From NCBI GenBank assembly GCA_035638495.1, contig DASQZW010000167.1, positions 1-19,141 of the forward strand: 19,141 bases of DNA, given 5' to 3'. Source of the DNA: CF-161 sp035638495 (lineage in GTDB: Bacteria > Chloroflexota > Dormibacteria > Dormibacterales > Dormibacteraceae). Under the pieces are notes generated by a model. That model saw only the letters and a list, made by a program, of their open reading frames with translations, made no database searches and had not been told where the DNA came from. This document shows, piece by piece, positions 7,315 to 15,230 of this stretch (within the stretch, counting starts at the first letter, position 1; each line of letters opens with the position of its first letter). Made by a program: the position numbers and the translations under genes.

Positions 7315-8304
7315 GTGGGCGAGGTGCTCGGTTCCGACGCCGACGGGCTTCCGCTGTTCCCGCCGCTGCCCGGGGGCCGGGCCGCGGCGCAGTCGGGGGC
7401 CCGCAGCGTCGCGCGGCTGGTCGCCGGCCTGCGCACCGCCGTCATCACGGTGCGATCGGACGAGGTGGCGGCCATGGTCGTCTTCGTCGACCATCAGCCG
7501 GTCGACGGCGTGGCCGTGCGCGGTGACCGGCGCGTCACCGGCCCGGACGCCCTCGACGAGATCGCCGACGCGCCGGTCGAGCGCGTCACCGTCACCGAGG
7601 TCACGCCGGATGTCGCGCGCGTGGTCGGCAGCTACTTCCTGCCCACGGAGCTGCGCGCGGTGCCCGCCGGGTTCGTGGCGCCGGAGGACTTCGTGCGCAG
7701 CCTGGCCCGGCCTGGCCAGCGCGGCTGCCTGCTGGTCCGGACAGACGACTCGCTGGGCATGGTCTTCCTGGCCGGCGGGCGGGTCGTGCTCGGCTACCGG
7801 CAGGACGGGCAGATCGGCGGCTTCGAGCAGGTCGCGCCCCTCTTCGCGAGGCCGGGCGCCACGTTGTGGGCGCGGCTCGGCCCGGACCTGACCGGGCCCA
7901 TGCCCGAGCCCGAGACCGTCCCCCCGCCGCCTTCGCTGGCCGGCCCCGCGCCTGCCGCGCCGCCGCCACCACCCGTCGCGTACTCCACGCCGGACCCACC
8001 ATCCCGACCGCATGCGCCCGCGAACGGCTCCGCGGCGTCCGAGGTCGTGCCGGCAGCGCCGGTCCCGCAGGTGGCGCCCCTGGACGCCGCGCTCGCGGAA
8101 GTCCGGGAGGTGCTCGGCGCGCACGCCGTGCGGGTCGAGCCGATCCTGCGCCGGGCCGAGCCGACGGTGGAGGGCCTGCGCGCGGCGGCGGAGGCGCTGC
8201 GCGAACGCCGCGTGCGGCTTCTCAGTCCCGCAACGATGGACCTCGTCGCCGACCGCGTGCTGGCCGCGCTCGACCGCCAGGTCGCGTCCGCCCCGCGAAC
8301 CTGA
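7315..8304 (+). CDS. Protein with two DUF4388/PATAN-like repeats, Pro-rich linker and helical tail
   Basis: About 329 residues, cytoplasmic by appearance. Residues 30-85 and 120-172 look like two copies of one fold: a helix, then strands around TAVITVRSDEVAAMVVFVD and GCLLVRTDDSLGMVFLAGGR, then a G-V-x-x-G turn and another helix. The second copy has the G.L.V...G.VFL.GGR signature seen in DUF4388/PATAN-type domains of bacterial signalling proteins. A proline/alanine linker covers about 200-255, and an amphipathic helical segment follows (AALAEVREVLGAHAVRVEP onward, 265-325). The start at GTG 7315 is chosen because of the TACAAT box; GTG 7309 is the alternative. The gene is followed after 13 bases by the kinase-like gene and probably forms an operon with it. 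A sensory or scaffold role is inference. Confidence 0.72.
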   Translation: MGEVLGSDADGLPLFPPLPGGRAAAQSGARSVARLVAGLRTAVITVRSDEVAAMVVFVDHQPVDGVAVRGDRRVTGPDALDEIADAPVERVTVTEVTPDVARVVGSYFLPTELRAVPAGFVAPEDFVRSLARPGQRGCLLVRTDDSLGMVFLAGGRVVLGYRQDGQIGGFEQVAPLFARPGATLWARLGPDLTGPMPEPETVPPPPSLAGPAPAAPPPPPVAYSTPDPPSRPHAPANGSAASEVVPAAPVPQVAPLDAALAEVREVLGAHAVRVEPILRRAEPTVEGLRAAAEALRERRVRLLSPATMDLVADRVLAALDRQVASAPRT

Positions 8305-8317
8305 GCGCCGGCGATCC

Positions 8318-9655
8318 GTGAGGCTGGACCCGGCTGAGATCGCGTCGCTTCCCCTGCCGGCGGCCCTGCTCGACCGAGGCGGGGCGGTCGTCGCGGCCAC
8401 GCCGGAATGGCAGGGGGCGATGCCGGGCTCGATCTGCTACCACGCCGGCGAGGCGCGCCTCCTGGTGGCCCCGGACGGCCGCGCCTGGCCCGCGCAGGAG
8501 GCCGTCATGCGGCGCCTGCTGGACGAGATGCACGCCGCCGTCGCGGCGATGACCGGCGACCAGGCGCTCTGCGCGGCCGTGCTCGGCAGCGGCCTCGAGC
8601 TCGTCGCCGGGTGGCCGCCCGACAACGTGGCGTACGACTCCGTCGGCGGCGTCCTGGGCCGCGCCCTCACCGTGATCCGGTCGCGGGTGCCGGAAGCCGA
8701 GGTAGAGGTCGCCGGCGCCACCGCGCAGCCGGTGCCGGCGCCCGACCAGATCGCGCTGGCGCTGCTCCAGTTCGCGGCCAACGCGTTCTCGCACGAGGGA
8801 AGCACGCGACTCCGGCTGCGGGTCGGGGTGGGCCCCACGTTCTTCGTCGAGTGGCCGGCCGCCGGGCCGGCGGGCACGGTCGCCGGCGGCCAGAGCCACC
8901 CCGGCCTGCGCCGGCGCTGGGGCCTGGGCTACGTGCGCATGGTGGCGGACTACCTGGGCGCCACCGCGCTGCCGCCCGGTCCGACGGCGGCCGGCTGGAC
9001 GGGGCCGTGCCTGAGCCTGGGCAGCCGCCGGCTCACGCTGCCGCTGGCGGTCTACTCGCGCGGTCAGGCGGTGCGAGCGACGCAGACGTGGGAACAGAGC
9101 GTCCGGAGCCTCGACCCGGCGGTGCCGGGCACGATCCTGGCCGACCTGGCCCAGGCGCTCGAGGCGGCCGAGCGGGAGCCCGGCGTGAGTGTGCGCTGCG
9201 GCCTCCTCAGCGCGCGGTGGACGCAGGCCGGCACGTGGGTGGCGCTGCCGCCGGAGACGGGCCCCGAGCGTACGCGCGACGTCCTTCGCGGGCTCGACCA
9301 CGAGCGCGTGCTGTGGAGCGCGCCGGAGCCGCACGCGACGCGGGTGCACGGGCTGATCTCACTGCTGGCGCGGTCGCTGGGCGACCGTCCCACCGCGTAC
9401 GCGCCCGAGGCGTTCATGCGCGAGCTGCCCCGTGCGTGCGCGGCCCTCGGCGTCGCCACCCCCGACCTCGGCCCGCTGCTGGCCTGCCCCGACCCGAGGG
9501 CGACGGCGTTCCTGCTCGCCGAGCTGGGCGGCGAGCTGATCGCAGGGCCCGACGGCACGTACCTCGCGCCCTCGCACGGGGCGAACGGCGGCCCACTGCT
9601 GGAGCTGCTGGGCGTCGACGCACACGGCCGGGCCAGGCTCACTCCGGGCGGTTGA
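8318..9655 (+). CDS. Degenerate histidine-kinase-like (GHKL) ATPase protein
   Basis: About 445 residues from GTG 8318 (MRLDPAEIASLPLPAALLD). The first ~50 residues look like a short PAS-type opening. Residues 145-230 match a GHKL ATPase fold in part: an N-box LLQFAANAFSHEG with the Mg-binding asparagine at N155, and a glycine lid GLGYVRMVADYLGA from G202. The D-x-G-x-G box is not recognisable (its region reads VEWPAAGPAG), and no clear dimerisation helix with an H-E/D phospho-acceptor precedes the N-box. Nucleotide binding may thus be altered and kinase activity is doubtful. Residues 240-445 are unrecognised. It lies 13 bases after the DUF4388-like gene, suggesting co-expression. No response regulator is encoded nearby. 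Alternatives are an anti-sigma-type or pseudokinase switch protein. Confidence 0.65.
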   Translation: MRLDPAEIASLPLPAALLDRGGAVVAATPEWQGAMPGSICYHAGEARLLVAPDGRAWPAQEAVMRRLLDEMHAAVAAMTGDQALCAAVLGSGLELVAGWPPDNVAYDSVGGVLGRALTVIRSRVPEAEVEVAGATAQPVPAPDQIALALLQFAANAFSHEGSTRLRLRVGVGPTFFVEWPAAGPAGTVAGGQSHPGLRRRWGLGYVRMVADYLGATALPPGPTAAGWTGPCLSLGSRRLTLPLAVYSRGQAVRATQTWEQSVRSLDPAVPGTILADLAQALEAAEREPGVSVRCGLLSARWTQAGTWVALPPETGPERTRDVLRGLDHERVLWSAPEPHATRVHGLISLLARSLGDRPTAYAPEAFMRELPRACAALGVATPDLGPLLACPDPRATAFLLAELGGELIAGPDGTYLAPSHGANGGPLLELLGVDAHGRARLTPGG

Positions 9656-9692
9656 GCCCGACCGAGCCAGTGCAGCGATTCCGCGCGTTGTA

Positions 9693-10736
9693 ATGCTGAT
9701 GACCGAGCACGGCCGACCGCGCGCGGCCCTCGCGGCGCACGCCGCCGCGGCGGCCGCCCTCCTCCTCGCCGCGTGCAGCGGCCCGGCCGCACCCAGGTCC
9801 GCGGCACACGCGCAGCCCACGACCAGCACCGCCGGCACGAGCGGCCGGATCTTCAAGGAGATGGTCCTGGGCGTCGCTACCACCGGCCAGCTGTTCCTGA
9901 TCAACCCCGGGACCGGCACGAGGACGACGGACGTCTTCATGGACCGTGCGGGCGCGACGGGCGAGGAGGTGTCCGTCACCGCGGACAACTCGACGATCTA
10001 CTACGAGCAGCCGTACGGCTGCACGGACCGGATCTATTCGATGCCCTCGGTGGGAGGGAACGGCCCCGCGCGCGTCACCGACGGCAGGCTGCCGGCGGTG
10101 AGCCCGGACGGCAGCCTGCTCGCCTACACACGCCAGCCGCAGCACTGCGCACAGGGCGGCCTCCCGTACGTCCTCGTGGTCCGCAACCTGAGGACGGGAG
10201 CGGAGACGACCTACCCTGTCGGGCCGCAGCTCGGGCAGACCGGGCTGCTCTTTCCGATCGATCACCTGTCGTGGGCCGCGGACAGCCGCCGGCTCCTCCT
10301 CTCGCTCGAGGCTCCGGAGGACGACTTTGGCTGGGCCCTCGCCGTGCTCGACACGCGGACCGCGCGCTACTACCGGACGGACGCGCCCGGCGAGCACGTG
10401 CCCGTCGCGCCGAACGGCGACGCGCGCGGCTACTACCGCGAGGGCGTGTTCATGCCCGACGGCAACCTGTTCGTCAACCGCGTCTGCTGCGAGGGCATCA
10501 CTCCCGGCGGTCCGCGGGTGGCCTCGACGCTGATGTGGGAGGTGACCACCTCGGGCACGAAGATCCATCAGGTCGCGATCGGCTTCACCGACCGCGACCA
10601 CACCAGCCTCGCCGTGGACGCGAGCGGTCAGGAGCTGCTCTACCTGTCGGGCACCGACCTCTACGTGTCCGACGGCGGCCGGATGCCGAGGCTGGTCACG
10701 GGCGGGCTGACGGCCGCCGCCTGGATCACGATCTAG
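9693..10736 (+). CDS. Lipoprotein with TolB-like beta-propeller
   Basis: About 347 residues. A short Arg-containing N-terminus, an Ala/Leu-rich core and the lipobox LLAAC|S (Cys28) mark a lipoprotein signal, so the protein is expected on the outer face of the membrane. The mature part carries repeated blade motifs of the TolB/WD40-like (PD40) type: LPAVSPDGSLLAYTR, HLSWAADSRRLLLSLE, SLAVDASGQELLYLSG and DLYVSDGGRMPRLVTGG. Such propellers usually bind partners rather than catalyse; its partner is unknown. ATG 9693 is used; ATG 9699 is in frame and equally possible, and no ribosome site is visible before either. The gene ends in a CTAG that is also the stop of the opposite-strand gene. Confidence 0.8.
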   Translation: MLMTEHGRPRAALAAHAAAAAALLLAACSGPAAPRSAAHAQPTTSTAGTSGRIFKEMVLGVATTGQLFLINPGTGTRTTDVFMDRAGATGEEVSVTADNSTIYYEQPYGCTDRIYSMPSVGGNGPARVTDGRLPAVSPDGSLLAYTRQPQHCAQGGLPYVLVVRNLRTGAETTYPVGPQLGQTGLLFPIDHLSWAADSRRLLLSLEAPEDDFGWALAVLDTRTARYYRTDAPGEHVPVAPNGDARGYYREGVFMPDGNLFVNRVCCEGITPGGPRVASTLMWEVTTSGTKIHQVAIGFTDRDHTSLAVDASGQELLYLSGTDLYVSDGGRMPRLVTGGLTAAAWITI

Positions 10737-12247
10737 CCGTCGCGGAGCACGCGGGCGACGGTCAGCGCCAGCTCGACGTACGCGTTGCGCAGTCCGGCGT
10801 CGACCTCGGTGATCGGCTGGCCCTTCACGATCGCCAGGGTCGCCCGCTCGTTGCGCGGGATCTCCACGACAGCCGCCACCCGGGCCCGGATCTCGTCGAG
10901 CATCGCCCGCACGCCCGGGTCCTCGCGGACCGCCTTGAGCGGCGAGCGCACGTACGGCACCACCGCCCGCACCCGGCGGTAGGCCACGCCCGAGTCGCCC
11001 CGCACCATCGGCGCGTCCAGGTAGTCGAGCACGCCCTGCAGGCGCGTCGGATCGTCCGTCGTCGGCACGATGAGCAGGTCGCAGACGGCGAGCCAGCCCG
11101 CGCACACCGCGGCCTCGGCCGAGGTGAAGGCCGGGATGCGGTTGGGCAGGTCGATCACCGAGACCGCGTGCAGCTGGCGCAGCTGGGTGGCGAAGCGCTC
11201 GACCTGGCCCGGCGCGTACGCGTCCGCGACGTCGCGGCGCTCCGGGTAGATGGCCAGCGCCGGCGTCCGGTTCCACGCTGGCACCGTCCACTCGCGGCCG
11301 GCCTCGATGTCGGCCATGATCTCGAACACGGTCGGGACCTGGGCGCTCAGGGTCAGCCGGCCCCACTGGTCGGGGTTGCCGATGTTCTGGTCGACCACGG
11401 CGGCGCACCAGCCACTCTCCTGCACGGCCTCGCCGTAGATGATCCCCAGCGCGGCCGCCACGGCGGTCTTCCCCACGCCCCCGGCCCGCGAGCTGACGCC
11501 GACGATGCGGCCGGTCGTGTGCGAGAGGACCAGCCGCGTGAGCTCCTCCGGCACCCAGGCGCCGCGCGGCGCCTGGCTCAGGATGCTGGTCGCCCGCTCG
11601 ACGAGGCCGCGGAGGTCGATGGGGGGCGTGCGGGGCGCGCTCGGCGCCGGCCTGGGCGGCGCGAGCGGCGGCGGTGGTGGCGCGGCGATCCAGGGGGGCG
11701 CCGGCGGCGCGGCCTGCGGCCCCGGATGGACGGCGGGATGCGGCGGCTGGCGAGGCGCGACACGAGGCCGGTACGGCGTGCCGTCCGAGGCCGGCGCCGC
11801 GCCGGAGGCCTCGGCCGGGGCGGGAGGCACGTCGAAGCAGTCGTCGTACGTCCGCATCACCACCTCGGTCAGCGCGCGGACGTCGCGGCCCACGATCGCC
11901 CGCACGTTCGATAGGCCGGAGTACAGTCCCAGCTCGTCCGGCCGTGCGACCCCGACGACAGCCTCCGCGTCCATGCCGGCGACCCACCGCTCGAGCCCGG
12001 GCTCGTGGAGCAGGACGAGGACGGGCAGCCGGTCCGCTGGCACCGCGTAGCCCCACCACGAGTCGAGCATGTCGGAGACCTCACCCTCCGTCGTGATGAA
12101 CGCGAGTCCGCCCAGCGGCGGCTTGATGCACGACGCCGGCGGATTGGCCGACGCCGACAGCCGCGACGTCAGCAGCTCCAGGCTCTCGCTCGCCTCCGGC
12201 TCGTCGAGCAGGGGGATGAACGCGCAGCCGTGGAACTCGCCTCGCAC
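10733..12247 (-). CDS. MinD/ParA-like ATPase with Pro-rich linker (CpaE/TadZ- or EspI-like)
   Basis: 504 residues. Residues 1-135 form a separate alpha/beta-looking domain without a recognisable phospho-acceptor motif. A proline/alanine-rich linker covers about 138-215. Residues 245-500 are a MinD/ParA-type P-loop ATPase: Walker A SSRAGGVGKT (K260), then VVDQNIGNPDQWG, VIDLPN and LLIVPTTDDPTRLQG. The signature lysine of the deviant Walker A (KGGxGKT) is replaced, giving AGGVGKT. Two families fit: CpaE/TadZ, which positions Tad pili (N-terminal receiver-like domain plus MinD-like domain), and EspI, the Pro-rich MinD-like protein of ESX loci. Tad platform genes lie about 5 kb away and eccC about 6.6 kb away, so context allows either. 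The GTG start at 12247 has a TAGGCT box nine bases upstream and no ribosome site. Confidence 0.82.
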   Translation of the reverse strand: MRGEFHGCAFIPLLDEPEASESLELLTSRLSASANPPASCIKPPLGGLAFITTEGEVSDMLDSWWGYAVPADRLPVLVLLHEPGLERWVAGMDAEAVVGVARPDELGLYSGLSNVRAIVGRDVRALTEVVMRTYDDCFDVPPAPAEASGAAPASDGTPYRPRVAPRQPPHPAVHPGPQAAPPAPPWIAAPPPPPLAPPRPAPSAPRTPPIDLRGLVERATSILSQAPRGAWVPEELTRLVLSHTTGRIVGVSSRAGGVGKTAVAAALGIIYGEAVQESGWCAAVVDQNIGNPDQWGRLTLSAQVPTVFEIMADIEAGREWTVPAWNRTPALAIYPERRDVADAYAPGQVERFATQLRQLHAVSVIDLPNRIPAFTSAEAAVCAGWLAVCDLLIVPTTDDPTRLQGVLDYLDAPMVRGDSGVAYRRVRAVVPYVRSPLKAVREDPGVRAMLDEIRARVAAVVEIPRNERATLAIVKGQPITEVDAGLRNAYVELALTVARVLRDG

Positions 12248-12256
12248 CGCGTGCGA

Positions 12257-12262
12257 AGCCTA
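12257..12262 (-). promoter_or_regulatory. Putative -10 box of the MinD-like gene (leaderless)
   Basis: Minus-strand TAGGCT (TANNNT type) ends nine bases before the GTG at 12247, with no Shine-Dalgarno sequence between. It lies in the 98-base divergent gap shared with the lipoprotein gene at 12346. Confidence 0.4.
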
Positions 12263-12345
12263 GCAGCCTCCGCGCGTCCATCAGGAGGACAAAGGCCCGG
12301 CCGCCAGCAGCAGGCGTGTCCCCCGTGGCAACATTTCGTGCTGCC

Positions 12346-13128
12346 GTGTTGCAAGGGAGGGTGGACGCGCGGCCGCGCCGCCGCCGGACGGGCCTGGCGC
12401 TCGCCCTGGGCGTCGCGGTACTGGCGGCCTGCGGTGGCTCGGCCCCGACGCCCCACGGCTGGATCTCGCCGCCCGCGAAGGCCCCCGCGTCCGCGGCCAC
12501 CGGCCCGGCCGGCTCGCTCGCCGACTGGCAGGCTCGCGGAGCGAGCGAGGTGCCGCCGCGCTCGGTGCTGCAGGTCTCCCTGCAGGGCATCGAGATCGTG
12601 AACCAGACCGCCGGCGCGGTGAGCGACGCCGACGCGCGCGCGTGGGCGCGGGCGTTCCAGCGCAGCAGCGGCCTCCTGTACTGGGCGGTCGCCCACATGC
12701 AGGACGGGTTCCTCCAGCGATCCGGCCTGAGCAGCGCGCCGTTCGCGGTGTTCGGCCAGAACCTGGACGACATCATCCTCGCCCGCCGGGCGGGCACCCG
12801 GGTCGAGTACACGCCGGAGAACGTCAGGCGGCTCGTCGTGCGACCGGTGCCGCAGTCGCTGCAGCCGGTCTTCGCCAGCCTCCGGTTCGTCTGGAAGCCG
12901 TACGCGATCTACCTCGACGCTCTCGGGCCGTCGGCAACCGTCTGGGTCGACGCGCAGGGCAACCGGACGACGAAGTCGGAGATCGGGGCGGGAGTGCCGA
13001 TCGAAGAGCTGCTGGGGGGCGAGCTGAGCCACGACGCGCTGTTCGGCGACGTCTGGGTGCGCGGCTCGGACTGGAACTGCGGCGATCCCTCCAGCCGCCA
13101 GGGCCTGGCCCCGGCATGCAACCCGTGA
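12346..13128 (+). CDS. Exported lipoprotein of unknown function
   Basis: About 260 residues. Four arginines (PRRRRTG) precede a hydrophobic core and the lipobox VLAAC|G, giving a lipidated Cys29 from this start. The mature part begins with a Pro/Ala linker. It continues with a mixed region (VLQVSLQGIEIVNQTAG, DADARAWARAFQRSSGLLYW, VRRLVVRPVPQSLQPVF) and ends in a Cys-containing tail (WNCGDP...PACNP). No family is recognised. Three in-frame GTGs compete. From 12316 the cysteine would be residue 39, long for a lipoprotein signal. GTG 12361 has a GGGAGG directly abutting it, too close to act. GTG 12346 has a weak AACATT ten bases upstream like its neighbours. It overlaps the next gene by 13 bases, so the two products are probably made together. 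Confidence 0.72.
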   Translation: MLQGRVDARPRRRRTGLALALGVAVLAACGGSAPTPHGWISPPAKAPASAATGPAGSLADWQARGASEVPPRSVLQVSLQGIEIVNQTAGAVSDADARAWARAFQRSSGLLYWAVAHMQDGFLQRSGLSSAPFAVFGQNLDDIILARRAGTRVEYTPENVRRLVVRPVPQSLQPVFASLRFVWKPYAIYLDALGPSATVWVDAQGNRTTKSEIGAGVPIEELLGGELSHDALFGDVWVRGSDWNCGDPSSRQGLAPACNP

Positions 13129-14351
13129 GGACGTGGTGGCGCGTGTGGGCGCCGCTCCTCGCGGTGGTGGCCGCGGCCGCGGCCGGGCCCACCGTCTCGG
13201 CGCAGGGCGGCGGCGGCCCGCCGGGCGCGAACCTCCAGTGCACACCGGGCTCCCCCCAGGTCATCGCCCAGTTCACGAACCCCAAGCAGATTTCGGGCAC
13301 CGGCAACCTGAGCTGCCCGCCGCCCGGCGGGACGCCGGGAGGGCCGCCCTTCGGCCCCACCGGCGCCAGCCCCACGCACACGGAGCCGCCCACACCCGGC
13401 ACCCCCTGCCACTTCGAGTACGACTCGGCCAACCAGTTCGCCTTCGGCGCCGGCTACCTGTGGCGCGATTCCTCGCCATCCGGGCGCGGCGACGCGCCGG
13501 GCTGGACGCTGAACGCGTTCCAGGACCTGGGCTTCATGGTCAGCCGCGGCCGCAGCGCGGAGCAGCTGTACATGGACGCCGGCACGAGCGACTTCTTCAC
13601 GCCCTGGATCTTCGACGGGCACTGGAACGCGCAGCTCCAGTGCGCGGCGCAGCCCGGCGACCTCGGCTGGCACACGCCCTGCCGGCTCAACGGCACCGGC
13701 ACGTTCCCCGCGTGCCTCGACCAGTTCGCGCACCCGGTATTCGGGCCGGCCGGAGGCGCACCGACAAGCCTGATCGGCGTGAACCTGAACGCGTTCCTCG
13801 CCGGCCAGTTCACCGGCGGCGTGATCACGTCGCTGCCTGCTGCGCCCAACCCGGGCCTGACCAACACGCTCACCTGCTTCTACCTGAGCAACATGACGGT
13901 GAACGGGCGGCCGGAGGACCCGCAGCAGGACGTCTTCTGGGAGAGGATCGTCGCCAGCCCCAACGCGGTCGACGACGAGGGCCGGCACGTGTTCTTCGTC
14001 TTCGTCATCCACGTGTCCTACCGGCAGACGACGTGGGACTTCGGCGACGGGACCACGGTCACGATCAGGAAGGGCGGCTCGTCGCCGGAGACGCCGCCGC
14101 TCCAGTGCTCCCCCATCGCCAACCAGCAGTTCGAGGTCGCGCACACCTACCACAGCTACAGCCCGCCCGGCGGCTTCCACGTGACGGTCGCTCACCAGTT
14201 CGGCGTGGACGTCTCGGAGTTCTGGGTGGACTCGTCGGGCGCCAACCGCGTGGACTATCCCGACGTCGTCCCGCCGGTGACGGTGCCGGCGCTGCCGCTG
14301 CCCTTCTACGCGATGCCCATCGTGCAGGAGGAGGGCGTCCCGGTCGGGTAG
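13116..14351 (+). CDS. Secreted PKD-like protein
   Basis: 411 residues. An N-terminal signal peptide (RTWWRVWAPLLAVVAAAAAG, then PTVSA|QG, cut near residue 28) predicts export. A Gly/Pro-rich stretch with paired cysteines (residues about 28-100) is followed by a Trp/aromatic-rich region. A PKD-type motif TTWDFGDGTTVT lies at 305-316, with VAHTYHSYSPPGGFHVTVAH after it, the usual HTY...V.V end of a PKD beta-sandwich. PKD domains occur in surface proteins and mediate protein or glycan contacts; no catalytic motif is seen. The ATG at 13116 lies inside the end of the upstream lipoprotein gene; GTG 13125 is an alternative. Translational coupling and shared export suggest the two proteins act together at the cell surface, which is inference. 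Confidence 0.78.
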   Translation: MQPVRTWWRVWAPLLAVVAAAAAGPTVSAQGGGGPPGANLQCTPGSPQVIAQFTNPKQISGTGNLSCPPPGGTPGGPPFGPTGASPTHTEPPTPGTPCHFEYDSANQFAFGAGYLWRDSSPSGRGDAPGWTLNAFQDLGFMVSRGRSAEQLYMDAGTSDFFTPWIFDGHWNAQLQCAAQPGDLGWHTPCRLNGTGTFPACLDQFAHPVFGPAGGAPTSLIGVNLNAFLAGQFTGGVITSLPAAPNPGLTNTLTCFYLSNMTVNGRPEDPQQDVFWERIVASPNAVDDEGRHVFFVFVIHVSYRQTTWDFGDGTTVTIRKGGSSPETPPLQCSPIANQQFEVAHTYHSYSPPGGFHVTVAHQFGVDVSEFWVDSSGANRVDYPDVVPPVTVPALPLPFYAMPIVQEEGVPVG

Positions 14352-14383
14352 CGCCCCTCCCCGCGTCGGGTCGCGGGTCCGCC

Positions 14384-14389
14384 TATCCT
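14384..14389 (+). promoter_or_regulatory. Putative -10 box of panBC
   Basis: TATCCT lies ten bases before the GTG start of panB at 14400. A start site seven bases downstream would leave a leader of only three or four bases. A GAGGGA at 14392-14397 is too close to the GTG to serve as a normal ribosome site. The gap to the previous gene is only 48 bases. Confidence 0.42.
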
Positions 14390-14399
14390 TCGAGGGAAC

Positions 14400-15230
14400 G
14401 TGACGACCGTGCCAGACGTCCTCCGATTCAAGGCCGAGGGACGCCGATTCGCGATGCTCACGGCCTACGACTACCCGACTGCCCGGCTGGCCGACGAGGC
14501 CGAGATCCCGCTCCTGCTGGTCGGGGACACCCTGGGCATGGTCGTGCTCGGCCATCCGACGACCCTGCCGGTCACGGTCGACGACATGGTGCACCACGCG
14601 AGCGCGGTCGCCAGGGGCTCGAGCCGCGCGCTCCTGGTCGGCGACCTGCCCTTCATGTCGTACCAGCCGTCGACCGAGATCGCAATGCTCTCGGCCGGCC
14701 GCCTGATGCAGGAGGCGGGCATGCACGCAGTCAAGCTGGAGGGCGCGGGGCCGGTCGTGGAGACCGTCCACCGGATGACCCAGGCCGGCGTCCCGGTCAT
14801 GGCGCACCTCGGCCTGACGCCGCAGTCGGTGCACGCCATCGGCGGGTTCCGCGTGCGCGGGCGGACGTCGGAGGCCGCCGAGCGCATCCTCGGCGACGCG
14901 CGCGAACTGCAGGACGCGGGCGCGTTCAGCCTGGTCCTCGAGGCCGTGCCCGCCGAGCTGGCCCGGACGGTCACGGACGCGCTGCACATCCCCACCATCG
15001 GCATCGGGGCCGGGCCGCACTGCGACGGCCAGGTGCTGGTCGTGCACGACATGCTGGGGCTGACGGCCGGCCGGGTGCCGCGGTTCGTGAAGCGCTACGC
15101 GAACCTGGGCGAGCAGGCCGTGGAGGCGATGCGTGCCTTCGCCCGCGAGGTCGCCGAGGGCGAGTTCCCGGCCGCCGAGCACACCTACGCGAGCGAGCCC
15201 TCGCGCGACAGCGCTCGCCATGGGGGCTGA
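14400..15230 (+). CDS. panB: 3-methyl-2-oxobutanoate hydroxymethyltransferase
   Basis: This cytosolic enzyme transfers a hydroxymethyl group from 5,10-methylene-tetrahydrofolate to 2-oxoisovalerate to give ketopantoate, the first committed step of pantothenate (and so coenzyme A) synthesis. The 276-residue length is normal. Family residues are in place: metal-ligand aspartates in LLLVGDTLGM (D43) and LLVGDLPFMSY (D82), AVKLEGA (K112, E114), and the catalytic glutamate in LVLEAVPAELA (E181). The stretches MAHLGLTPQSVHAIGGFRV and TIGIGAGPHCDGQVLV are near-invariant in the family. Translation from GTG 14400 gives the expected short N-terminus before FKAEGRRFAMLTAYD. It overlaps panC by 11 bases. 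panD is not in the window. Confidence 0.97.
   Translation: MTTVPDVLRFKAEGRRFAMLTAYDYPTARLADEAEIPLLLVGDTLGMVVLGHPTTLPVTVDDMVHHASAVARGSSRALLVGDLPFMSYQPSTEIAMLSAGRLMQEAGMHAVKLEGAGPVVETVHRMTQAGVPVMAHLGLTPQSVHAIGGFRVRGRTSEAAERILGDARELQDAGAFSLVLEAVPAELARTVTDALHIPTIGIGAGPHCDGQVLVVHDMLGLTAGRVPRFVKRYANLGEQAVEAMRAFAREVAEGEFPAAEHTYASEPSRDSARHGG

Noticed and set aside
4113..7475. Long minus-strand open frame opposite the chimeric ATPase gene
   Set aside because: Low-complexity composition and no recognisable motifs; the plus-strand frame has ubiquitin-like, FHA and Walker motifs.
12283..12288. Strong AGGAGG ribosome-site-like sequence in the divergent gap
   Set aside because: No start codon in a suitable frame follows within 5-12 bases, so it does not set a gene start.
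15133..15219. N-terminal extension of panC
   Set aside because: It overlaps the panB coding end further and matches nothing in the PanC family; the ATG at 15220 gives the normal N-terminus.
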